This document shows positions 1 to 8,998 of a DNA stretch of 64,000 nt, one piece after another. Position 1 is the stretch's first letter, and each line of letters starts with the position of its first letter. The position numbers and the translations under genes were made by a program. The notes below the pieces were generated by a model. The model did not search any database and was not told the DNA's origin. It worked only from the letters and a program-made list of their open reading frames with translations. The stretch is from Aerococcus urinaeequi (GTDB lineage: Bacteria; Bacillota; Bacilli; Lactobacillales; Aerococcaceae), in NCBI RefSeq assembly GCF_001543205.1, contig NZ_CP014162.1:1116001-1180000 (forward strand), in the 5' to 3' direction.

Positions 1-3
1 GTT

Positions 4-1371
4 ATGGCAATATTATCATTCTTACAAGATATTCTTAGTGAGCCGGCTTTTTTAATGGGATTAATAGCCTTTATAGGTTTGGTAGCTATGCGTTCAAGAT
101 GGGATAAGGTGCTGACAGGTACTTTAGGTCCAATTTTAGGATACTTAATGCTTTCGGCAGGATCAAGTGTTATTACCGCTAATCTTGACCCATTAGCACA
201 GATGATAGAGACAGGTTTTAACGTTACAGGTGTTGTACCGAATAATGAGGCTGTTACTTCAGTAGCTCAGGAACTTTTAGGTGTGGAAACAATGTCAATT
301 CTAATTATGGGATATGTATTCAATTTATTGATTGCAAGATTTACGAGATTTAAGTACATATTTTTAACTGGTCACCACAGTTTCTTCATGGCTTGTTTAT
401 TATCTGCAGTTTTAGGTTCTTTAAACTTTGAAGGTATACAAATGATCCTTATTGGAGGTTTTATTTTAGGATCATGGTCAGCAATCTCCCCAGCAATAGG
501 ACAAAAATATACTTTACAAGTAACCGATGGTGAAGAAATTGCAATGGGGCATTTTGGTAGTTTAGGTTATTATTTATCAGCTCTTATTGGAAAGTATGTA
601 GGAAAGAATAGTAAATCAACAGAAGATTTTGAAGTTCCAGAACAATTTGGATTCTTAAGAAATACTACGATTTCGACTGCGATAACCATGGTTGTATTTT
701 ATTTAGGTGCGGCCGTTGCAGCTGGTCCTAAATTTGTAAGTAGTCTATCGGGAGAAACTAATCCGTATGTTTATGCTTTATTATGTGGTTTAACTTTTGC
801 AGTAGGGGTAACTATTGTTTATAACGGTGTTCGATTGATTCTAGCCGATTTAATCCCAGCGTTTGAAGGAATAGCAACAAAAATTATTCCTAACTCAGTT
901 CCCGCGGTCGATTGTGCTGTTTTCTTCCCGTTTGCTCCAACTGCAGTAATTTTAGGTTTTGTTTCTAGTTTTATTGGAGGTGTGATTGGTATGTTAGCTC
1001 TAGGAGCTATTGGAGGAGTAGTAATAATTCCAGGTCTTGTACCACACTTCTTTTGTGGGGCAACAGCTGGAGTTTATGGAAACTCAACTGGTGGTGTTCG
1101 GGGAGCAACTTTAGGAGCTTTTGTAAATGGGTTGTTGCTTGCTTTTATCCCAGCCTTCTTATTGCCTGTACTAGGAGAACTAGGATTCTCAAATACAACA
1201 TTTGGGGATGTAGACTTTGGTGTGATAGGAATAGTTTTAGGAAACTTAGGTACATGGTTAGGACAAGTGGGTATATATATTATCTTGGCTTTAATCGCGG
1301 TATCACTACTGCTTCCTAGTTTAGGAAAAAATAAAAATGATGCGATAAATAACGTCGAAATGGAGGACTAA
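4..1371 (+). CDS. ulaA: PTS ascorbate-type transporter subunit IIC (UlaA/SgaT family)
   Basis: This is a 455-residue, very hydrophobic protein with about ten or more predicted membrane segments. It resembles the UlaA/SgaT IIC family, which imports L-ascorbate or a related acid and hands it to phosphorylation by IIA and IIB. The family look rests on the N-terminal 'FLMGLIAFIGLVAMRS' stretch, the glycine-rich internal loops and a length near the usual 460-480 residues. Only three bases precede the ATG, so the ribosome site and the IIA/IIB genes would lie off the left edge. The next gene starts 3 bases after the stop, so the two are co-transcribed. The substrate is inferred from family only; the transaldolase-like neighbour suggests a sugar-acid or pentulose-type route. 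Confidence 0.85.
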   Translation: MAILSFLQDILSEPAFLMGLIAFIGLVAMRSRWDKVLTGTLGPILGYLMLSAGSSVITANLDPLAQMIETGFNVTGVVPNNEAVTSVAQELLGVETMSILIMGYVFNLLIARFTRFKYIFLTGHHSFFMACLLSAVLGSLNFEGIQMILIGGFILGSWSAISPAIGQKYTLQVTDGEEIAMGHFGSLGYYLSALIGKYVGKNSKSTEDFEVPEQFGFLRNTTISTAITMVVFYLGAAVAAGPKFVSSLSGETNPYVYALLCGLTFAVGVTIVYNGVRLILADLIPAFEGIATKIIPNSVPAVDCAVFFPFAPTAVILGFVSSFIGGVIGMLALGAIGGVVIIPGLVPHFFCGATAGVYGNSTGGVRGATLGAFVNGLLLAFIPAFLLPVLGELGFSNTTFGDVDFGVIGIVLGNLGTWLGQVGIYIILALIAVSLLLPSLGKNKNDAINNVEMED

Positions 1372-1373
1372 AA

Positions 1374-2075
1374 ATGGTGAAGATTTTTACTGATGGAGCA
1401 AATATTGATGAAATGTTAAATGATTTGAAATCGCCTACAGTAACGGGGGTCACAACAAACCCCTCGTTGATGAAGGTAGCAGGCATTACTGACTATATAG
1501 AGTTTGCTAATAAAGTAGTAACTAATATAAAAGATTATCCTATTTCATTTGAGGTATTTAGTGACGATATTCAGGTTATGAAGCAAGAAGCTGAAAAAAT
1601 TGCATCTATAGCAGATAATGTTTATGTGAAGATTCCCGTTATGAACACTAAAGGAGAGAGTACATCTGAGTTAATCAAAGAATTATCAGGAAAAGGAATC
1701 AAGCTAAATGTAACAGCGATTTTTACTTTAGATCAAGTTGAAGAAGTAGTAAATAGTTTGCAAAATGGAATTCCGAGTATTGTATCAGTATTTGCAGGTA
1801 GAATAGCAGATACTGGAGTAGATCCTATTCCTTTGATGAAAAAGGCATTATCTATTACTTCACAAAAAGAAGGCTGTGAATTATTGTGGGCAAGTACTAG
1901 AGAAATTTTAAATATTTATCAAGCAAATGATATTGGAGTTGATATAGTTACGGTACCACCAGCTTTATTGAAGAAATATGATAAATTAAAAGATAAAGAT
2001 TTATATGAATATTCATTAGAAACAGTAGAGGGATTTGTAAAAGATGGAAAAGAATTAGGGTATTCAATCCTTTAA
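1374..2075 (+). CDS. Transaldolase-like / fructose-6-phosphate aldolase family protein
   Basis: A 233-residue TIM-barrel class I aldolase of the small transaldolase/FSA group. The start 'KIFTDGANIDEM', the 'GVTTNPSLM' motif near residues 25-33 and the Schiff-base lysine K86 in 'VYVKIPV' are all present. The length is slightly above the usual 215-220 residues. The ATG sits behind a GGAGGA ribosome site that overlaps the end of the upstream PTS gene, so this is the second gene of that operon. It probably cleaves or forms a ketose phosphate arising from the imported substrate. Whether it is a true transaldolase or an FSA-type aldolase cannot be settled from sequence alone. Confidence 0.85.
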   Translation: MVKIFTDGANIDEMLNDLKSPTVTGVTTNPSLMKVAGITDYIEFANKVVTNIKDYPISFEVFSDDIQVMKQEAEKIASIADNVYVKIPVMNTKGESTSELIKELSGKGIKLNVTAIFTLDQVEEVVNSLQNGIPSIVSVFAGRIADTGVDPIPLMKKALSITSQKEGCELLWASTREILNIYQANDIGVDIVTVPPALLKKYDKLKDKDLYEYSLETVEGFVKDGKELGYSIL

Positions 2076-2102
2076 TTAAATAAGTCTGAATATTTAGTGG
2101 GT

Positions 2103-2157
2103 AATAGTTGAATGATTAGCTGATTCAAGATGAAGGCTAATTATTCAACTATTTTTT
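2103..2157 (+). terminator. Rho-independent terminator after the PTS/aldolase operon
   Basis: A long inverted repeat, AATAGTTGAAT-g-ATTAGC paired with GCTAAT-t-ATTCAACTATT, is followed by a T run. It lies 27 bases after the aldolase stop. Confidence 0.85.
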
Positions 2158-2660
2158 CTATATTTACTGCTAATGTATTTATCATAGAATCGGTTTTAGT
2201 ATATGTAGTTAAGTTAATCAAATATTTTTAAAGTTATGTGTTATATAGTAAATACAAATATTGTATTATAAAATGTTTTAGTAGTATAAAGTAAAGCGAT
2301 TCTGCAAAGAGGATATGCATAATAGCAATATTTTGAACATTCTGACGGATAAAAAATTCGCTTTTTAACGATCTTTATATACTTATAAAAAAAACAAAAA
2401 AATAAAAAGACTGTCATATCAATGTTTATAAAAAATAATATTAAAATACGATTAGATAAAAATGGGTTATTTTCTAACGAATAAACTTATAGGATATAAA
2501 AAGAACAAATTTGAAATACTAGAAACTATTTTTCAAGATAAATATACACTATATAACATAATGGATTCTCATTCATTTCTACTATACTTACAAATATGTT
2601 AGAATGATAAGGATTGAAGGGCGTTATCCGCTCTCATTAAACTGCCATAATTCAAAAAAT
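2158..2660. other. AT-rich non-coding stretch
   Basis: About 500 bases of very AT-rich sequence separate the PTS operon from the cysS control region. I see no open frame with a ribosome site, no T-box antiterminator motif and no clear repeat here. It may be remnant sequence at the border of an accessory segment. Confidence 0.5.
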
Positions 2661-2666
2661 GGCGAT

Positions 2667-2696
2667 TTGTATTTATAGGCAAAATGTTTCTATAAT
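2667..2696 (+). promoter_or_regulatory. Candidate cysS promoter
   Basis: TTGTAT (2667-2672), an 18-base spacer and a perfect TATAAT (2691-2696). It lies about 115 bases before the cysS start and would place the transcript start just at the hairpin described next. Confidence 0.6.
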
Positions 2697-2702
2697 GAGC
2701 CT

Positions 2703-2746
2703 ATACGAAATAACTCGTTACTTGCATGCAAACGACTTATTCGTAT
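2703..2746 (+). promoter_or_regulatory. Long hairpin in the cysS leader
   Basis: ATACGAAATAA (2703-2713) pairs with TTATTCGTAT (2737-2746) with one bulged A. After a C-C mismatch, TCGTT (2715-2719) pairs with AACGA (2731-2735). There is no T run, so it is not a terminator. It is not a T-box either. It may stabilise the message or be a regulatory leader of unknown type. Confidence 0.45.
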
Positions 2747-2809
2747 CGCCTCGAATAGACCGTTTGCTTCATCGCTGAACAAATTATCGGACATAGGAAG
2801 GGCAAATTT

Positions 2810-4231
2810 ATGTTAAAAATTTATAATACATTAACCAATCAGAAGGAAGAGTTTAAACCACTAGTGCCAGGAAGTATTTCAATGTATGTATGTGGTCCTA
2901 CTGTTTATAACTACATTCATATTGGGAATGCCCGGTCTACTGTTGCTTTTGATACAGTACGTCGTTACTTTGAATACCGCGGTTTTGATGTGAAATATGT
3001 CTCTAACTTTACGGATGTGGATGATAAGATTATTAACCGCGCTAACGAAGAAGGGTTAACGCCTGAACAAATTGCGGATAAGTATATTGAAGCATTCTAT
3101 GAAGATACCGATGCTTTAAATGTTAAACGTGCTACTAAAAATCCACGTGTTGTGGAGAATATGGATGATATTATCCAATTCGTAGCCGATTTAGTAGATA
3201 AAGACTTTGCATATGTAGTGGACGGTGATGTGTACTATAGAACGCGTAAATTTGAGAAATATGGTCAGTTATCTGATCAAAATATCGATGATTTACGGGC
3301 GGGGGCATCTGAACGTTTAGAGGCAGACAGCCAATCGAAGAAAGAAGATGTTGTAGACTTTGCTTTATGGAAGTCAGCTAAACCTGGTGAAATTTCTTGG
3401 ACTTCTCCTTGGGGTGAAGGTCGCCCTGGTTGGCATATTGAATGTTCTGTGATGGCAACAAAACTGTTAGGGGATACTTTAGATATCCACGCAGGTGGTC
3501 ATGACTTAACTTTCCCTCACCATGAGAATGAGATTGCTCAATCCGAAGCACATACAGGTCATACCTTTGCCAATTACTGGATGCATAATGGTTTTGTAAC
3601 AATGGGTGATGACGATGAAAAAATGTCTAAATCTTTAGGCAACTTTGTCTTAGCGCATGACTTAATCCAACAAGTCGATCCACAAGTGGTTCGCTTCTTC
3701 TTAGCTTCAGCACATTACCGGTCGCCTTTAAGATTCAATGAAGAAAATATTCAAGATGCAACCAACAACTTAAACAACTTGAAAACTGCTTATGCGAACT
3801 TAAATTATCGTTTTGAAGATGCTAAAGAGCAATTAGATAACGATGCGAAAGTATTGGCACAAATCAAAGCTTTAGAGAATGAATTCGTGGAAGCTATGGA
3901 TGATGACGTCAATACGCCAAATGGTTTAACTGTTGTGTACCGTTTGATGCGTGATATGAATGTATATACAAACCAAAAAGAAGTATCTGTACCAGTTCTT
4001 GAAGCTTTTAAAGAGTCTTTTACAGCTTTACTAACGATTTTTGGGGTCACTTTATCAGATGAAAAAGAGTTGTTGGCGGATGATATTCAAGCCTTAATCG
4101 ATGAACGTAACCAAGCCCGTGCAGATAAAAACTTTGCCCGTGCCGATGAAATTCGCGATCAATTAAAAGCTGAAGGCATTATCCTTGATGATACTGCCCA
4201 AGGTACGCGCTGGAAACGTGCGCAATCCTAG
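2810..4231 (+). CDS. cysS: Cysteinyl-tRNA synthetase
   Basis: A 473-residue class I aminoacyl-tRNA synthetase that charges tRNA-Cys with cysteine. The zinc-ligand region '[16 protein letters not shown]' has C28, and the HIGH-type motif HIGN is at 37-40. The second zinc motif region ('GWHIECSVM', '[13 protein letters not shown]') is present, and KMSKS is at 271-275. Length is standard for Firmicutes. The start follows AGGAAGGG. It opens the conserved run cysS-mrnC-rlmB-yacP. Confidence 0.97.
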   Translation: MLKIYNTLTNQKEEFKPLVPGSISMYVCGPTVYNYIHIGNARSTVAFDTVRRYFEYRGFDVKYVSNFTDVDDKIINRANEEGLTPEQIADKYIEAFYEDTDALNVKRATKNPRVVENMDDIIQFVADLVDKDFAYVVDGDVYYRTRKFEKYGQLSDQNIDDLRAGASERLEADSQSKKEDVVDFALWKSAKPGEISWTSPWGEGRPGWHIECSVMATKLLGDTLDIHAGGHDLTFPHHENEIAQSEAHTGHTFANYWMHNGFVTMGDDDEKMSKSLGNFVLAHDLIQQVDPQVVRFFLASAHYRSPLRFNEENIQDATNNLNNLKTAYANLNYRFEDAKEQLDNDAKVLAQIKALENEFVEAMDDDVNTPNGLTVVYRLMRDMNVYTNQKEVSVPVLEAFKESFTALLTIFGVTLSDEKELLADDIQALIDERNQARADKNFARADEIRDQLKAEGIILDDTAQGTRWKRAQS

Positions 4232-4277
4232 TTGCAGTCTATATTAATGAAAATCAATACAGAAATGAGTCGACTAA

Positions 4278-4715
4278 ATGTCAGAGAATAAGTCTTTAAC
4301 GAAAAATGAAATAAAACAACTAAGTGGCCTAACCTTAGCTTATTTAGGCGATGCTTCTTGGGAGGTAGTAGTCCGCGACCATTTGGTTCAAAGTGGTTTA
4401 ACGAAACCCAAAGAACTACATAAAGCAGCGACTGAATTTGTGTCTGCAAAAGGGCAAGCCCTATTAGTTGAAGCGATGCAAGCTGAGGAAGGGTTCCTTA
4501 CTGAAGATGAAATGACAATCTTTAAAAGAGGCCGCAATGCCAAAAGTCACTCAAGCGCTAAAAACGCAGATATTCATACCTATAGAATTGCAACCGGATT
4601 TGAAGCTTTGATGGGTTTTGCCTATTTAAATGATCAAGACCGTTTTAAGGAAATTGCAGCTTTCTGTATTCAATACATTCAACACGCACAAAAAGAGGAG
4701 CAAGAAAATGGCTAG
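4278..4715 (+). CDS. mrnC: Mini-ribonuclease III
   Basis: A 145-residue RNase III catalytic domain without the dsRNA-binding domain. In B. subtilis the enzyme matures 23S rRNA. The RNase III helix signature appears as 'LAYLGDASWEVVVRDHL' and the second half as 'RGRNAKSHSSAKNADIHTYRIATGFEALMG' in pieces typical of MrnC. The gene follows cysS by 46 bases and overlaps rlmB by 8. The ribosome site before the ATG is weak (GAAATGAG), so the start is less certain than the identity. Confidence 0.93.
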   Translation: MSENKSLTKNEIKQLSGLTLAYLGDASWEVVVRDHLVQSGLTKPKELHKAATEFVSAKGQALLVEAMQAEEGFLTEDEMTIFKRGRNAKSHSSAKNADIHTYRIATGFEALMGFAYLNDQDRFKEIAAFCIQYIQHAQKEEQENG

Positions 4716-5523
4716 AGACAATCAAAGACAACAAAACAGAGATAGAAGACCCCGTAGTACAAATAATGAAGAAGAACTGGATCAATCTCCTGATTTCGTC
4801 TATGGTTTCCATGCCGCTATGGAAGTATTAGAAGGCGACCATGATGTGAATAAAGTCTTCCTACAAACTGGCTTAAACGAGAAGAACGCCCAAGCTATTT
4901 TAAAAGCAGCCAACAAGCGAAATATCTTGGTATCTAATGTACCAAAGGAAAAATTAGATACCCTTTCTGATGGCGGCAATCACCAGGGTGTTGTCATGGC
5001 TATTGCAGCATACAAATACGCTGAACTAGAGGATATCTTCAAAAAAGCTGAAGAAGCGAATGAAGACCCAATTATCATGGTCCTAGATGGTATTGAAGAT
5101 CCGCATAACTTAGGTTCTATTTTAAGAACAGCTGATGCTTCAGGGGTTCATGGTGTTATTATTCAAAACCGTCGCGCTGTGGGGTTAACGCAAGTTGTTG
5201 CCAAAACTTCAACTGGTGCGATTGAGCATGTACCCGTTGTACGTGTAACCAATATTTCTAAAACCATTGATCTGTTAAAAGAACGTGGTGTATGGGTATT
5301 TGGTACCGATATGAAGGGTCAATCAATGTGGCAAATGGATGCGACGCTCCCAATTGCTGTTGTGATTGGTAATGAAGGTAAAGGCGTATCACCAGGTGTG
5401 AAGAAACATCTAGACGGTATGATTACAATCCCAATGCGCGGGCATGTGCAAAGTTTAAATGCCAGTGTAGCAGCAGGGTTATTAATGTACCAGATTTATC
5501 AAAGTCGTATGGGTAATAGCTAA
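4708..5523 (+). CDS. rlmB: 23S rRNA (guanosine-2'-O-)-methyltransferase, SpoU/TrmH family
   Basis: A 271-residue SPOUT methyltransferase, of the group that modifies a guanosine of 23S rRNA. It has a charged N-terminal extension, a substrate-binding domain ('DFVYGFHAAMEVLEGD') and the SpoU motifs 'LDGIEDPHNLGSILRTADASG', 'VVIGNEGKGVSP' and the knot end 'IPMRGHVQSLNASVAAG'. I start at 4708 because GAGGAG stands 7 bases upstream. The longer open frame reads back into mrnC and lacks a ribosome site. In some annotations the product is called YacO/TrmH. Confidence 0.94.
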   Translation: MARDNQRQQNRDRRPRSTNNEEELDQSPDFVYGFHAAMEVLEGDHDVNKVFLQTGLNEKNAQAILKAANKRNILVSNVPKEKLDTLSDGGNHQGVVMAIAAYKYAELEDIFKKAEEANEDPIIMVLDGIEDPHNLGSILRTADASGVHGVIIQNRRAVGLTQVVAKTSTGAIEHVPVVRVTNISKTIDLLKERGVWVFGTDMKGQSMWQMDATLPIAVVIGNEGKGVSPGVKKHLDGMITIPMRGHVQSLNASVAAGLLMYQIYQSRMGNS

Positions 5524-5570
5524 TCAGTGAATTGATTTTATAGTAAGTTGATGAAGAAAGGAGGGGTGAC

Positions 5571-6110
5571 ATGGTACTAAGAAAAGAACGGTTAATCGTT
5601 GATGGCTACAATATGATTGGCTCTTGGCCTTTACTTGTAAAGTTGAAAAATCGAGATGAAATTGAGGCTGCAAGAGACTTGTTACTAGCAACCCTTTCTA
5701 ACTATGTAGGCTATCATGATATCGAAACGTGGGTGATTTTTGATGCCATGTTTGTCCCAGGCATTTCTAAATCCTATGATCAATTTAACTTACATGTCGT
5801 CTTTACCAGTGAAGGACAAACCGCTGATTCATATATCGAAGAGATGATAGTTGATTTGGTGAGCCCTTTACATAATGTAACGGTTGCGACAAGTGATTTA
5901 GCTGAGCAGCGAATTGTTTTCCAAAAAGGTGCTTTAAGGCAATCAGCACAAGAGTTATATAGAGATGTGCAAAAAACCAACGCGGAAATTGCACATGGTG
6001 GTAATGATTATGAATACAACAAATATCAAAGATCCATACCATGGTCAGTCCATCAGCTAGATAAATTAAATGACTTTTATAGAGATTTAATTGACAAGAA
6101 AAGTGAATAG
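5571..6110 (+). CDS. NYN-domain ribosome-associated endonuclease, YacP/Rae1 family
   Basis: A 179-residue PIN-like NYN domain protein. The opening 'RLIVDGYNMIGSWPLL' carries the conserved early aspartate. 'VIFDAMFVPG' and 'TSEGQTADSYIEEMI' follow, then the 'ATSDLAEQRIVFQKGALRQSAQEL' core. In B. subtilis Rae1 (YacP) cleaves mRNAs on the ribosome. Its place directly after rlmB is the usual one. GGAGGGG precedes the ATG. Confidence 0.9.
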   Translation: MVLRKERLIVDGYNMIGSWPLLVKLKNRDEIEAARDLLLATLSNYVGYHDIETWVIFDAMFVPGISKSYDQFNLHVVFTSEGQTADSYIEEMIVDLVSPLHNVTVATSDLAEQRIVFQKGALRQSAQELYRDVQKTNAEIAHGGNDYEYNKYQRSIPWSVHQLDKLNDFYRDLIDKKSE

Positions 6111-6175
6111 TAGGATTTTGGTGCGTTTGGTCTTTTGGATTGAGCCTGGGTGGTCTATTTGGAGAGGACAAATCT

Positions 6176-6802
6176 ATGGCAAAGCAGAAACAAAGTAAAG
6201 ACCAGTCACAGGTATTGGATTTAGTGTTGCAGGGTAAAAATGAACTTACTGAGGAAATATTTGATGCATTATACCAAGAAGTTTTACCTACCTTATATGC
6301 TAACCGTTGGCGCATCCCTAAGTATATTTTGGAAAATGATGATTACTATCAAGAAGCTAGAATTAGTCTAGTACAAGCTGTTCAAACATATCGCATCAAT
6401 AGTAAGGCAGCCTTTACAACTTACTTTGCGAATGTATTCAAAAATAGGTTGCTCGATATTCGCCGGATGCACATGACGGATAAACGGATTGCTAATTTCA
6501 AAGTGGAACGTTCGCTAGATTTATTTGCAAGTGAAGGTGAAGAAAACAATATAGAAAACCGCTTGAGAACCAAAGAGTTTCCACCTGAATATGTATATCT
6601 CTTCAATGAGACAATTAATAGATATGAAAAAAGTTTGTCTGATATGGAAAGAACGGCATATGGTTATTTCAAAAAAGGTTTTTCTTACGAAGAGATGGAA
6701 AAACTCACGGGCTTTACCAGAAAACAGGTTCATTCATTAATCGCTAAGTGTAAACGAAAGTATCGCAAAATATTATCAGAATATTTTGATGATAGGGACT
6801 AA
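6176..6802 (+). CDS. RNA polymerase sigma factor, SigH/ComX-like
   Basis: A 208-residue sigma-70 family protein. It has a region 2-like segment ('DDYYQEARISLVQAVQTYRINSKAAFTTYFANVFKNRLLDIRR') and a C-terminal region 4-like helix-turn-helix ('FSYEEMEKLTGFTRKQVHSLIAKCKRKYRKI'). Its place between yacP and rpmG/secE is that of sigH in B. subtilis. In non-sporing Lactobacillales this protein is likely a competence-type (ComX-like) sigma factor, which fits with the prepilin peptidase at 43.8-44.5 kb. The start at 6176 follows GGAGAGG; the frame extends further upstream without a ribosome site. Confidence 0.82.
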   Translation: MAKQKQSKDQSQVLDLVLQGKNELTEEIFDALYQEVLPTLYANRWRIPKYILENDDYYQEARISLVQAVQTYRINSKAAFTTYFANVFKNRLLDIRRMHMTDKRIANFKVERSLDLFASEGEENNIENRLRTKEFPPEYVYLFNETINRYEKSLSDMERTAYGYFKKGFSYEEMEKLTGFTRKQVHSLIAKCKRKYRKILSEYFDDRD

Positions 6803-6814
6803 AACGAAATTAGG

Positions 6815-6847
6815 CCATGCTCGGGTTGAAACTGTGCATGGTTTTTT
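6815..6847 (+). terminator. Rho-independent terminator after the sigma factor gene
   Basis: CCATGC (6815-6820) pairs with GCATGG (6836-6841), followed by six T residues. Confidence 0.75.
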
Positions 6848-7005
6848 CTCTGTTCATTTATGGATTAATTTTTATGGGATAGCTTACATTTACATAGTGA
6901 AAAAGTGAGCAAAGTAGTTTATGATATTTTTGGAAGTTTTGCCAGTTTTTCATTTATATGGGCGGTTTGCGCGAACGCTTGTAAATACATTTTAGGAGAT
7001 TGTGT

Positions 7006-8337
7006 ATGGAAATCTTGGGTATTATTGGTGTGTTTATCGGTATTTTACTGATTATTTGGTTTTCTGTTAAAGGGTTGCATATTATTATTGCGGCACCTTT
7101 ATCTGCTTTGGTTGTAATTCTCGCTAACCAGATGGATATTTTTGGGTCTTTGGTTGGACAAGAGAATTCGTTTATGACAGCTTTGGCTGGGTTCTTGATT
7201 AATAACTTTGCGATTTTCTTATTGGGAGCTATTTTGGCACAATATATGGAAAAGAGTAATGCGACAGTGTCTATTGCCAACTTCATCTTGAGTAAGGTGG
7301 GGATGGGGTCTAAATATATGATTATGGTAGCGATTATGGCTATTGCAGCATTGTTAACTTATGGTGGGATTTCTTTATTTGTGGTTATGTTTGCGCTAGT
7401 ACCGTTAGCCAAGCGAATCTTCAAACAAATGGATATCAACTGGGAATTGTTCCCTATTCCTTTATTTTTAGGTGCTGGGACCTTTACTATGTCTAGTTTG
7501 CCAGGAAATCCTTCGGTTCAAAATGCGATTCCAACTACAGCTTTGGGGACATCGTTAACGGCGGCACCGATTCTAGGGTTAATCGGGTCAGCAGTTCTTT
7601 TAGCTTTTGGCTTGCTGTATATGAAATGGTGCTTGGACCGGTCTGTGAAGAACGGCGAACATTTTGATACCTATTTAGAAGGTAAGGTGGATCTTAAAGG
7701 GGTAGCTGGTGATGTGGATGAATTGAAATTGCCATCTATTTGGATTTCATTAGCGCCGATTGTTACCTTGATTGCCATTATCTTGATTTTCTCTAGTGTG
7801 GCAAACATTATTTTAGTGGCTTTAGCAGCAGCGATTGTCTTATCAGCTATTCTATACCACAGCTACATTCCATCACAGAATATGACCTTGAATGCGGGGG
7901 CGACAGGGGCAATTATGGCAGCCTTCTCAACTTCATCTTCTGTAGCCTTTGGTTCAGTATTAACCTTGGCACCTGGTTTTGTGGTCATCCAACAAGCGAT
8001 TACCTCTATTCCCGGTAGTCCAGTGATTGGATTGGTTGCATCGTCTGCCTTACTAAGTGGGATTACCGGTTCTGCTTCTGGGGCGATTGGGATTGTGATG
8101 AATACCCTAGCGCCAGATTATATTGCTATGGGGATTAATCCAGAGTTGGTCCACCGAATTACAGTGATTGCGGCGGCAACATTAACGGCGATGCCACACT
8201 CTGGGGTCGTGATTACCTTTAATAATCTGACTGGATTATCCATTAAACATGGCTTTATACACCAGTTCATTATTACAAACGTGGCGCACTTGTTGGCTTT
8301 GATTGCGGTACTTATTGCTTCAGCCTTTTTATATTAA
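7006..8337 (+). CDS. GntP-family permease (gluconate/organic-acid proton symporter type)
   Basis: A 443-residue membrane protein with about 12 hydrophobic segments. It looks like the GntP family of proton-coupled carriers for gluconate, hydroxybutyrate and similar acids: the N-terminus 'IIGVFIGILLIIWFSVKGLHIIIAAPLSAL', the 'LTYGGISLFVVMFALVPL' segment, and 'PHSGVVITFNNLTGLS' near the end. The ATG at 7006 follows AGGAG by 7 bases. The gene has its own terminators on both sides, stands alone, and interrupts the usual sigH-rpmG order, so it is probably an acquisition. The substrate cannot be told. Confidence 0.85.
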   Translation: MEILGIIGVFIGILLIIWFSVKGLHIIIAAPLSALVVILANQMDIFGSLVGQENSFMTALAGFLINNFAIFLLGAILAQYMEKSNATVSIANFILSKVGMGSKYMIMVAIMAIAALLTYGGISLFVVMFALVPLAKRIFKQMDINWELFPIPLFLGAGTFTMSSLPGNPSVQNAIPTTALGTSLTAAPILGLIGSAVLLAFGLLYMKWCLDRSVKNGEHFDTYLEGKVDLKGVAGDVDELKLPSIWISLAPIVTLIAIILIFSSVANIILVALAAAIVLSAILYHSYIPSQNMTLNAGATGAIMAAFSTSSSVAFGSVLTLAPGFVVIQQAITSIPGSPVIGLVASSALLSGITGSASGAIGIVMNTLAPDYIAMGINPELVHRITVIAAATLTAMPHSGVVITFNNLTGLSIKHGFIHQFIITNVAHLLALIAVLIASAFLY

Positions 8338-8355
8338 TAAAATAAATTTTTGAGG

Positions 8356-8386
8356 GAGTTGCCTTATGATAGTGCAACTCCTTTTG
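8356..8386 (+). terminator. Rho-independent terminator after the GntP gene
   Basis: GGAGTTGC (8356-8363) pairs with GCAACTCC (8375-8382), followed by TTTT. Confidence 0.8.
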
Positions 8387-8394
8387 CTGTTTGT

Positions 8395-8403
8395 GGTATA
8401 ATT
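8395..8403 (+). promoter_or_regulatory. Extended -10 promoter for rpmG-secE
   Basis: TGGTATAAT, an extended -10 element, with no good -35. It lies just after the GntP terminator and 84 bases before rpmG. Confidence 0.55.
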
Positions 8404-8487
8404 AGGGGTGCAGGAAAAATAAATTGACATTGACCATCGGAGTAAGTACCATGTACAATGAATCAGAAATCAAGGAGATTGTGAATT

Positions 8488-8640
8488 ATGGCAACGAAAA
8501 AAGTATCACTTGCTTGTTCAGTATGTGGCTCAAGAAATTACACGACAAATAGTAATGCCAATAACCGTACTGAGCGTTTAGAAGTGAAGAAATTCTGTAG
8601 ACACTGTAATCAACATACAATACATAAGGAAACCAAATAG
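8488..8640 (+). CDS. rpmG: Ribosomal protein L33
   Basis: A 50-residue protein beginning [15 protein letters not shown]. It holds two CxxC pairs (CSVC and CRHC), so it is the zinc-binding form of L33. AAGGAG stands 10 bases before the ATG. It directly precedes secE, the usual order in Firmicutes. Confidence 0.95.
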   Translation: MATKKVSLACSVCGSRNYTTNSNANNRTERLEVKKFCRHCNQHTIHKETK

Positions 8641-8680
8641 TCGGTATTGACTAATAGATGGTAGAGGGCGAGGGAAGTAG

Positions 8681-8854
8681 ATGCAATTTTTAAAAGATGT
8701 ATGGCATGAAATGCGATTGACTACATGGCCAAGTGGTGGCGAGTTGGTGCGCTACACTGGTATCGTATTATCAACTATTATCATGGTTGCCATTTTCCTA
8801 GGGATTATTGATACCTTAGCACAATGGGCTTTTGCATGGTTTATTAACTTATAA
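8681..8854 (+). CDS. secE: Preprotein translocase subunit SecE
   Basis: A 57-residue single-span membrane protein. The amphipathic start 'FLKDVWHEMRLTTWPSGGEL' has the SecE signature (W-P-x-x-x-E-L), followed by one membrane helix. SecE forms the SecYEG channel with SecY. It starts 40 bases after rpmG behind GAGGGAAG and is followed by nusG, as in most bacteria. Confidence 0.95.
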   Translation: MQFLKDVWHEMRLTTWPSGGELVRYTGIVLSTIIMVAIFLGIIDTLAQWAFAWFINL

Positions 8855-8887
8855 TTGTAACTTGTTATGGCGCGCGCATGGGCGGTG

Positions 8888-8896
8888 TGTTATAAT
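8888..8896 (+). promoter_or_regulatory. Extended -10 promoter before nusG
   Basis: TGTTATAAT in a locally GC-rich stretch (8868-8890). No -35 at a standard distance (a TTGTTA at 8862-8867 is 23 bases away). The transcript would begin near 8903, just before the hairpin at 8918. Confidence 0.5.
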
Positions 8897-8917
8897 GGGC
8901 ACGAATAAAGCGAAGAG

Positions 8918-8945
8918 AAAACCTTTCATGTGGGGAAGGTTTTTT
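8918..8945 (+). terminator. Terminator-like hairpin in the nusG leader
   Basis: AAAACCTT (8918-8925) pairs with AAGGTTTT (8936-8943) and runs into six T residues. It stands between the nusG promoter and the nusG start, so it may attenuate nusG or end read-through from secE. Confidence 0.6.
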
Positions 8946-8998
8946 AATTTGCCTAAAAGTTGATCGGTTATGAATGAATTAAGAGAAGGAGCATATCA

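Noticed and set aside
2600-2809. T-box riboswitch before cysS
   Set aside because: There is no TGGNACCGCG-type antiterminator bulge and no terminator before the gene; only a plain hairpin is present.
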